Part shown: positions 31,384 to 37,275 of the stretch, one piece after another | Layout: every line of letters begins with the position of its first letter | Numbering within the stretch: position 1 is the first letter of the stretch | DNA from: JBBQSV01 sp038213615 | GTDB taxonomy: Bacteria; Patescibacteriota; Saccharimonadia; Saccharimonadales; OMJO01 | Length of the DNA: 41,584 nt | Assembly: GCA_038213615.1 (NCBI GenBank) | Contig: JBBQSV010000004.1 | Location: 1 to 41,584 of the forward strand | Reading direction: 5' to 3' | Made by a program: the position numbers and the translations under genes | The notes under the pieces: generated by a model | Databases searched by the model: none | Told to the model about the DNA's origin: nothing | The model's input: the letters and a program-made list of their open reading frames with translations, nothing else

Positions 31384-31562
31384 AAAAGCACTATCGAATG
31401 TCGATAATACTCATTTGGTGGAGCACCTTGAAAATAATGCACCCCCATCTTCCAGGAACTAAATAGGTGGGGGAGTTATATATGGGAAGATTACTTGGAG
31501 TGGAAACAGGAGCAGAAAAGAGTCAAACAGTTAGTATCCCCTAAGGGTTAGTGCCCGCTACT
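31384..31562 (+). repeat. Degenerate repeat, copy E
   Basis: Hairpin with A5 at the left, then GGTGGAGC, then the coding remnant ENNAPPSS, a stop, and after a frameshift WEDYLEWKQEQKRVKQLVSP. The right end overlaps the stop and last residues (AGTNP) of the minus-strand gene at 31541. Confidence 0.7.
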
Positions 31563-32188
31563 AAAGTTATATGCGGACAGTGTTTTCCATCCAATACTGC
31601 TTGTGTAAGGTCTACGCCTGATTGCTCATAGTCTCTACCTACTGGCAATATTCCAGAAGGTACGCCATATTGGCTGTACAAGAACTTTAGTTCAGGAGCA
31701 CGAGGATTGTCAGGGTATACGGTGTATATTTGATTTCCAGTAGGTCGTTGGTCTGGGTTTGTTTCTGGGTCAGGTGACGGAGTGACAACAGCCCCGTTGG
31801 CTGGGTCATAAGGTGTGTTAGCCAAGCAGCTACCTCCAATGTTATAGGTAGCGCGATGAGCTTTATGGTCGTCACTTAGATTGCCCAACATACCCCTACC
31901 GCCAACTTTCTTATAAGAAATAATGACATTCAATCCAGTTATGTACTGTGCATCAAACTGGTCAGTGGGCGAGAGTGTTGGGAACTGCCCATCGTAACCT
32001 TTTCGAGCTTTAGCTAGCTCCGCAGCATGGTCTCTATGTGCAGCATGCCCCAACCACGTATCTTTCGTTACATATGCACCGCCTAAGGCAGCTACGATGG
32101 CTAGAGCCGCACTACGCCGTAACCAAGTCACTCTATGTGACCCAGGCTTACGCTCTGGACTTGTCTCAACTTGTGCAGTCATCACCAT
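31541..32188 (-). CDS. Hypothetical membrane-anchored protein, 215 aa
   Basis: Starts MVMTAQVETSPERKPGSHRV; a GGGAG lies upstream. One membrane helix (SAALAIVAALGGAYV, about 27-42) follows a basic cytoplasmic tail, so the rest is outside: a helical stretch (HAAHRDHAAELAKARKGYDG), then a Pro/Asp-rich region (PSPDPETNPDQRPTGN) and a C-terminal part with single cysteines (GGSCLANT, GKHCPHI). Not recognised. First gene after ssrA in the direction of transcription. Confidence 0.7.
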   Translation of the reverse strand: MVMTAQVETSPERKPGSHRVTWLRRSAALAIVAALGGAYVTKDTWLGHAAHRDHAAELAKARKGYDGQFPTLSPTDQFDAQYITGLNVIISYKKVGGRGMLGNLSDDHKAHRATYNIGGSCLANTPYDPANGAVVTPSPDPETNPDQRPTGNQIYTVYPDNPRAPELKFLYSQYGVPSGILPVGRDYEQSGVDLTQAVLDGKHCPHITLVAGTNP

Positions 32189-32231
32189 TATTATTTACTC
32201 CCTCATATAATTGTGCAAGCACAACCAATAC

Positions 32232-32257
32232 AAAAAGACCCCAAATAACTGAGGTCT
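32232..32257 (-). terminator. ssrA terminator
   Basis: On the minus strand AGACCTC pairs with GGGGTCT (one G-U pair, 7 bp) and is followed by TTTTTG, starting 11 nt after the tmRNA CCA end. Confidence 0.8.
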
Positions 32258-32267
32258 AAAATGCTTA

Positions 32268-32677
32268 TGGTGGAGCTGCCGGTGATTGCAACCGGGTCCA
32301 TCGGTTTACGTCGTTAGTCTTCTACAAGCATAGGCCATTTAAATATAAGATTCATGACCGGTAAACGGCCAAAAAGTCACAAATCTTTGGTTCAAAGTCT
32401 TAGCAAATTTGTCGAACCAAGCAAATCTGAGCAATCAGAAAATATGACACGCTAACAGATGTTATCTGATGTCACATCAAGCGTGGCTTTAGTTAAACTA
32501 AAGCTGGTGCAAACGTACGAAATGCAACAGCTTCCTTAGCATTTGCTAAGAATTCTTTTACAAAAGCGACACGTTCACGAATAGTTGGTTTTACAATTAT
32601 TCAGGTTGTCTATACGCTGACAAGCGGCTTGCAAACTAACTTGTAAAAGTCCAATGTCGAGCTTAACATTCAGCCCC
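32268..32677 (-). ncRNA. ssrA: Transfer-messenger RNA (tmRNA)
   Basis: 410 nt, rescues stalled ribosomes with SmpB. The 5-prime end GGGGCTGA and the 3-prime end CAGCTCCACCA form the acceptor stem with an encoded CCA; the conserved CTCGAC follows; the T-arm is CCGGT-TGCAATC-ACCGG. Helix H2 is formed by CTTTTACAAG and CTTGTAGAAG. A first pseudoknot (CGCT/AGCG with TGTC/GACA) precedes a reading frame ending GCACCAGCTTTAGTTTAA, that is APALV-stop, with the stop in a GCTTTAG/CTAAAGC loop exactly as in helix H5 of E. coli. The T-loop has G where position 55 is normally U. Confidence 0.93.
32496..32594 (-). other. tmRNA tag-peptide reading frame, up to 33 codons
   Basis: The frame that ends at the H5 stop is open for 35 codons back to a TGA at 32601-32603. 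Placing the resume codon about 12 nt after the first pseudoknot gives GTA (32592-32594) and a 33-residue tag beginning VKPTIRERVAF and ending AVAFRTFAPALV. If resumption were at the GCA (32544-32546) the tag would be 17 residues (ANAKEAVAF to APALV). Either way the C-terminus ALV replaces the usual LAA/ALA. Confidence 0.6.
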
Positions 32678-32687
32678 ATAACTGAGT

Positions 32688-32716
32688 ATTATAGCACTTT
32701 ATACTGCTAATGTCTA
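32688..32716 (-). promoter_or_regulatory. ssrA promoter
   Basis: Minus-strand TAGACA (32711-32716), 17-bp spacer, TATAAT (32688-32693), 10 nt before the tmRNA 5-prime end. The -35 box overlaps the stop codon of the MFS gene. Confidence 0.85.
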
Positions 32717-34030
32717 GTGAGAAACGGCTGGAGTTGCTTCGTCCAGATGTTGGCGCAAAATGTGCTGTGAAGGCCGGTATACAAATAGGAATAGTAAGCC
32801 ACCGACGATGATTGTAGCGCCACCGGCCAGCACTGGCGTACTAATACCTAGCACCGCCAAGTAGCCACTCAATGCGGCTGGCACAGTTTGAGCCAAGGCT
32901 TGGACAGAACTGTTAATTCCCAAGACCTCCCCCTGAATCTCTGGACCCACCGAACTACTGACTAGCGCCAAGCTATTGGCCATAGTCTGGCCAATGAATA
33001 TGGCAAATACTGGTACCACAAACAACAGCTGAGTAGTGTCGCCAGCCCACAAAAATCCAAACAGTGACAGACCAGCCCCAATTAGGCTGTAGCGCAAAAC
33101 ATTGTAGGGTCGCACCTTTTTGGCAACCATGGGCGTAATAATCGCCTGTGTTAGCGCAATCCAGATGCCCACGTAGGCAAAAAAGTCGCCAATGTTACTT
33201 TGGCTAAAGTGCAGTTTTTGGATCAGTAATACCTGAAAGAACGTCTGAAAGAACGCAAACCCGCCCCAAAACAGGAATACAGAAGGGAATATAACGCGCA
33301 GACCAGGGTAGCTAGCCGCCTTGACGATGTTTTGGACTGACTGCCCTATCTTGATCTTGACGTGCTTCATGTGTTTGTGGGTCTCTGGCAACAGGGTCAA
33401 GATTAAGCCTAAGTTAATAGTGCTAAGCGCGGCGGTGAACCAAAACGGCGTGGCTGGGTTGAACCAATGCGGCGTGTGGAACAGGCCAAACAAACTAACA
33501 CCCGGACTACCTAATTTGGCGCCAATGTAAGGACCAAGCACAAAGCCCAACCCAAAGGCAGCACCGATTAGCGCAAAGCGTTTGGCGCGGTCTTTGACCG
33601 GCGTAATGTCGGCTATTACAGCCTGCGCCACACTGAGGTTACCACCAGTGATACCGTCCAACGCTCGGCTAAAAAATAGCAGTGGTAGATTGTGCGTCAG
33701 AATACCAATGGCGAAAAGCACATAACCCACTGCTGTACCAAAAATACTAAAGCCCAGTACCGGTTTACGGCCAAAACGGTCAGATAATTGACCAAGTATC
33801 GGTGTCGATAAAAACTGCATGAACGGATAAATAGCCACCAGCCAGCCTAGTAGAATCAGGCCCCCTTTGAATGTCCAGCCAGCAGGCAACAAATAGTAGG
33901 CCGAATGGGGATTGGCCAGCAGCTGCGGGATAATGGGCAGTAATATACCAACGCCTAATACGTCTAAAAATATGGTCAGCAAAACCACTGGTAGGGCTTT
34001 GCCGGCTAGTTTACTTTTGAATTTTTCCAT
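32714..34030 (-). CDS. MFS drug efflux transporter (TetA-like)
   Basis: 12-helix proton antiporter, 438 residues. Motif D1 and helix 1 FLDVLGVGILLPIIPQL, motif A GQLSDRFGRKPVLG between helices 2 and 3, helix 4-5 region GGNLSVAQAVIADITP, motif C-like GAAFGLGFVLGPYIGAKLG in helix 5. These match the DHA1/TetA branch of multidrug and tetracycline exporters. Lies 12 bp downstream of a MarR regulator in an apparent operon, which suggests induction by a toxic ligand. Substrate not determinable. Confidence 0.92.
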   Translation of the reverse strand: MEKFKSKLAGKALPVVLLTIFLDVLGVGILLPIIPQLLANPHSAYYLLPAGWTFKGGLILLGWLVAIYPFMQFLSTPILGQLSDRFGRKPVLGFSIFGTAVGYVLFAIGILTHNLPLLFFSRALDGITGGNLSVAQAVIADITPVKDRAKRFALIGAAFGLGFVLGPYIGAKLGSPGVSLFGLFHTPHWFNPATPFWFTAALSTINLGLILTLLPETHKHMKHVKIKIGQSVQNIVKAASYPGLRVIFPSVFLFWGGFAFFQTFFQVLLIQKLHFSQSNIGDFFAYVGIWIALTQAIITPMVAKKVRPYNVLRYSLIGAGLSLFGFLWAGDTTQLLFVVPVFAIFIGQTMANSLALVSSSVGPEIQGEVLGINSSVQALAQTVPAALSGYLAVLGISTPVLAGGATIIVGGLLFLFVYRPSQHILRQHLDEATPAVSH

Positions 34031-34042
34031 TTGTCTCCCCTG

Positions 34043-34501
34043 TTATTTATCGGCTATGCAACCACCGCCGCGTGATTTGCTGCAAGCGTGATCATGCATA
34101 ATTTTTAGTGTTTCTAACAGCTTTTCGCGCTGCTTTTCATCCAAGTGATCGAACATGGGGCCATGGTAGCGATTTAAGATCTCCATGGCTTTATCAGTTA
34201 TGCGTTCGCCCTTGGCTGTAGTGATTGTAATGTGCTCGCGCCGGTTGTTAGGGTTCAGCTGAGTGACTAACAGCCCCTCTTCCTTTAGCAACCCAATTTG
34301 GCGGCTAATGCTGGCCTCTGTCTGCCCCAGGCGATCGGCGATTTGGCGCTGACGAATGCTAGGGTTCCACTGCAGGACCATCAATATTTTGAACTGCGAG
34401 AACCCTATCCCCAATTGTTCCTGCAAAACTTGATCGGACTGGCGGGCCAGCACAAAAGACAAGTGCTGGAGCATAAAGCCAATGTTGTTTGTAAGTTTCA
34501 T
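34043..34501 (-). CDS. MarR-family transcriptional regulator
   Basis: 152 residues, winged helix-turn-helix: RQRQIADRLGQTEASISRQI is the DNA-recognition HTH, GLLKEEGLLVTQLNPNNRRE the wing. N- and C-terminal helices form the dimer interface; the end carries a Cys/Gly-rich tail (ACSKSRGGGCIADK), possibly redox- or metal-sensitive. Probable repressor of itself and of the MFS pump; a palindromic operator covers its promoter. Confidence 0.93.
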   Translation of the reverse strand: MKLTNNIGFMLQHLSFVLARQSDQVLQEQLGIGFSQFKILMVLQWNPSIRQRQIADRLGQTEASISRQIGLLKEEGLLVTQLNPNNRREHITITTAKGERITDKAMEILNRYHGPMFDHLDEKQREKLLETLKIMHDHACSKSRGGGCIADK

Positions 34502-34521
34502 AGCTATTTAAGGACTTAAAT

Positions 34522-34557
34522 CCATGATACATGGCCGATACTTAACATGTCAAGTAT
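34522..34557. promoter_or_regulatory. marR promoter and overlapping operator palindromes
   Basis: The 20-bp near-palindrome ATACTTAACATGTCAAGTAT (34538-34557, one mismatched pair) contains the minus-strand -35 TTGACA (34548-34553). The -10 TATCAT (34524-34529, 18-bp spacer) lies within a second palindrome, CCATGATACATGG (34522-34534). Occupancy of either by a MarR dimer would block RNA polymerase, indicating autoregulation. Confidence 0.7.
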
Positions 34558-34586
34558 AGCCGGGCAGGGGACATGTGGAAAATTAG

Positions 34587-35378
34587 TTAAGGCAACTTAA
34601 TGGCTTGGAGTAGGGTGTGCCAATCATCCAGACTTAGTTGTTGGGCGCGAACTGTAGGATTCAGATTTGCGGTAGTAAGTTCCCTCTCGACCTCTGTTTT
34701 ACTGATACCCAGCCCCCCTGCCAAAGAGTTGGTCAGGGTTTTGCGCTTGTTACTAAAGCCGGCCTTTACCAAGCGAAAGTAAGCTTTGGCATCCACATCA
34801 TCAAACAAAGGCTTGGATCGCCTAGTCAGTATCAATATCTGGGAATCGACTTTTGGTGGTGGTTCAAACAGATTAGCTGGTACTACGCTGCCCAGACTGG
34901 TCTGCCAATAATACTGGGCCGTAACGGCCAAGATAGACATCTGCCCTGGGCTAGCACAGACTCGCTGGGCGACTTCTTTTTGTACCAGGATGGCTGCGGC
35001 CACTGGTGGATTGGCCGATTCAGAAATCTGACGCAGCAATTTGCCAGTTAGGTAGTACGGTATGTTAGCCACTAACTTGTAACTGGTCGGTAGGTTGGTT
35101 AGATCAAAGTCCAAAATACTCTGGTGGTGCAGCTCAATTCGCTGGCTAGCGAACTGGCCAATAAACTTGCCCGGCAGAGTCCTGGCCAGGTGATCGTCCA
35201 GCTCTACGGCTACAACCTTGGCCCCAGCATCTAGCAATACTTGGGTCAAACTGCCCTGCCCTGGCCCAACCTCTAGCACCACATCACCAACCTGCACATC
35301 TGCCGCGGTGACCATGGCCTGCAGGCTAGCTGGATCATTCAGCCAGTGCTGCCCCAGTGATTTCTTTGGCTCTTGCAT
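34587..35378 (-). CDS. rsmA: 16S rRNA adenine dimethyltransferase RsmA/KsgA
   Basis: Dimethylates the two adenines near the 3-prime end of 16S rRNA. From the ATG at 35376-35378 it is 263 residues: MQEPKKSLGQHWLNDPAS, SAM motif EVGPGQGSLTQVLL, catalytic LVANIPYYLTGKLL (N-I-P-Y), then the C-terminal helical domain with GFSNKRKTLTNSL. The frame is open 24 bp further, but the chosen start matches the family. Confidence 0.95.
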   Translation of the reverse strand: MQEPKKSLGQHWLNDPASLQAMVTAADVQVGDVVLEVGPGQGSLTQVLLDAGAKVVAVELDDHLARTLPGKFIGQFASQRIELHHQSILDFDLTNLPTSYKLVANIPYYLTGKLLRQISESANPPVAAAILVQKEVAQRVCASPGQMSILAVTAQYYWQTSLGSVVPANLFEPPPKVDSQILILTRRSKPLFDDVDAKAYFRLVKAGFSNKRKTLTNSLAGGLGISKTEVERELTTANLNPTVRAQQLSLDDWHTLLQAIKLP

Positions 35379-35422
35379 ACCTGAATTGTACCAATAAAAC
35401 ACCTGTTTGCTAGAATGTAGGA

Positions 35423-35878
35423 ATGAACAAATGTGAATACTGTCAGCTACTTAAGTCCGTGGATGATTCTCGACTGATTTATGAAGGCAAATACTGGCAA
35501 GTAGCGTTGTCGACAGATCAACAATACCTAGGCAAATCTTTTGTAACACTAAACCGCCATGCCGAATCACTACATCAACTCGATCAAGATGAAATTCTCG
35601 AGTTTCTAGATATAGTTAAAAAGTTTGAAAATTCTGTTAACTCAGCCTTTGAGCCGACCCACTTTAATTGGAGCTGCCTAATGAACTACTCGGCCGGCAC
35701 ACATACACCCTTTCATGTTCATTGGCACGCCATTCCTCGCTACAAAGATTCTCGTAAGGTCGCAGGTCAAGAGTTTAAAGACTCCAGATGGCCAAAATCT
35801 GCTCGCACCATGGAACCCAACGCACCAGCTACAGCAGCCCTCTCTACCATCACCAACAAAATTAAAACAAGTTTTTAA
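35423..35878 (+). CDS. HIT-family nucleotide hydrolase/transferase
   Basis: 151 residues. Zinc pair CEYC at the N-terminus, RHAESLHQLDQDEILEFLDI, and the HIT triad FHVHWHAIPRY near 97-107 (HxHxH). Such proteins hydrolyse purine nucleoside phosphoramidates or dinucleoside polyphosphates. The extended -10 TGCTAGAAT ends 6 nt before the ATG (35411-35416), so the mRNA is probably leaderless; only a GGA lies in front of the start. Confidence 0.9.
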   Translation: MNKCEYCQLLKSVDDSRLIYEGKYWQVALSTDQQYLGKSFVTLNRHAESLHQLDQDEILEFLDIVKKFENSVNSAFEPTHFNWSCLMNYSAGTHTPFHVHWHAIPRYKDSRKVAGQEFKDSRWPKSARTMEPNAPATAALSTITNKIKTSF

Positions 35879-35927
35879 GCTGCAGGAAGAGCAGCCCGAG
35901 CAACGAATTTACTTCGTGCCCGGCGCG

Positions 35928-35955
35928 ATGAGAAACCCGCTTGCGGGTGTCTCAT
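35928..35955. terminator. Shared hairpin between convergent genes
   Basis: ATGAGA-A-ACCCGC-TT-GCGGGT-G-TCTCAT is a 12-bp stem with one symmetric interruption, between the HIT gene and the stop of the DUF348/G5 gene. T-runs are weak on both sides, so it may act as a bidirectional terminator or as an mRNA-end stabiliser. Confidence 0.55.
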
Positions 35956-35957
35956 TA

Positions 35958-37160
35958 TTACCAGTAGTGGTGGCTTAGCCAGTAATTGTAGGACCCACTC
36001 CAGCCACCATATCTAGATGCGTAACCCGTGAACCGCTTGGCCTGACAGACTGGATCACCTTGCCATGCCGGGCAAGCGGCTTTGATAAAGTAGTTGTCTC
36101 CACTGGGGCAGTTTTGGCCTAGACCAATACAACCATTTGCGCTAGTACGAGCCGCATCCCAGCCCGACTCGTGCGAGAATATAAAGTCAGCATACTTGGC
36201 ATCGGCCCCTGATATACCAGCTGCCCGAAGTACCGACAATTTATCCGATGGGATGTTGACGTAGCCACCGCTAGCCACAATACGTTTGACTGGCTCTTGG
36301 ATAACAACTGATTGTAGTACTTTGCGACTAACTTCTTTGCCGTTTACCACCTTGACCTGGTAGGTCACCAATCGCTTGCCGGGCTGCCCAGCTTGGCGAA
36401 CTACCGTGACACCAAACGACAAGTTGGGGTCGTCGATGATCTGCATGGGCGGCTGGAATGTCTCTTTGCGAGTAGCGATGGTAGTACCGGACCTGATGAT
36501 CAGAATTTGCTTGGCCTTAGTTAGCAAGATGCTGGCTTTGGGTTTTAGGGTGTCTTTGGTGGCCAGTTTGATGTTTCTTTCGACCAGCAGATCACCAACT
36601 GTTTTAGCGTGGCTACGCAACACAACATTGACACCATACAAACTGACCTTTACCGCAGTGGCCGGATCTATGACGATTTTCTCGCTGGCAAAGCCGTCTT
36701 GGGCAAAGTTTTCTATAGGTACCACGTCTACATTGTCTTCTGGGTAGATGGTTATCCCGGCCTGAGTGACCACGTTTCGGGCCGACGGTGCCGCGCTGTT
36801 AGCAAAGTAACGGTTACGGCCATTGTAGATGATGACTGACCTAGCTCTGTAAACGTTGACCCTAAAGTTGTCCTGCACAATCGGGGTATCGGGGTCTGGT
36901 TCTACCACGTCGCCTTTGCCCAAGGTTATGTTTTGGCGAGTCAACATGTCGGACACAGTAGTAGCCCGAGTGGGTACAACTTGCTGCTTGCCGTTGATGC
37001 TTAGCAGGACAATCCGTGAATCGCTGGGTTTGATGGTGGTGCCGTTGGTCAAAATAAAAAGCGCCAACGTGGCAAAGAATAAAACTACAAAAGTCACCAC
37101 CGGAATGATGAACGGATGCTTGCGTAATTTGCGGGCGCGTTTGGCTAACTTATCTTTCAT
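35958..37160 (-). CDS. Secreted DUF348/G5 protein with lysozyme-like C-terminus (Rpf/YabE-like)
   Basis: About 400 residues. Basic cytoplasmic tail, one membrane helix (IIPVVTFVVLFFATLALFIL), then two DUF348-type ubiquitin-like modules (QQVVPTRATTVSDMLTRQNI; VVLRSHAKTVGDLLVERNIK), a G5-like domain (RLVTYQVKVVNGKEVSRKVL), and a C-terminal muralytic domain with the glutamate in ADFIFSHESGWDAARTS and two cysteines. Firmicutes YabE and actinobacterial Rpf proteins share this layout and cut peptidoglycan. Start ATG (MKDKLAKRARKLRKH) is preferred; a TTG 36 bp upstream is open. Confidence 0.85.
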   Translation of the reverse strand: MKDKLAKRARKLRKHPFIIPVVTFVVLFFATLALFILTNGTTIKPSDSRIVLLSINGKQQVVPTRATTVSDMLTRQNITLGKGDVVEPDPDTPIVQDNFRVNVYRARSVIIYNGRNRYFANSAAPSARNVVTQAGITIYPEDNVDVVPIENFAQDGFASEKIVIDPATAVKVSLYGVNVVLRSHAKTVGDLLVERNIKLATKDTLKPKASILLTKAKQILIIRSGTTIATRKETFQPPMQIIDDPNLSFGVTVVRQAGQPGKRLVTYQVKVVNGKEVSRKVLQSVVIQEPVKRIVASGGYVNIPSDKLSVLRAAGISGADAKYADFIFSHESGWDAARTSANGCIGLGQNCPSGDNYFIKAACPAWQGDPVCQAKRFTGYASRYGGWSGSYNYWLSHHYW

Positions 37161-37275
37161 AAAATTGATTCGTTGGCGTGGTTGGGATTTGGCCAATTAC
37201 ATCCGTCATCCCGCTCAAGCTACTGATGCCAGTCTAGCAGATTAGGCTACCACCTGCCAGGTTGCTACAACTTAC

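Noticed and set aside
27500..31600. Integron with attC sites
   Set aside because: The repeats do not show RYYYAAC/GTTRRRY core sites or the bulged attC stem, there is no IntI, and most units have their own promoters. Only the general layout is cassette-like.
27500..31600. CRISPR array
   Set aside because: The repeats are 90-185 bp, degenerate, and separated by whole genes; no 20-40 bp repeat-spacer structure and no cas genes anywhere in the window.
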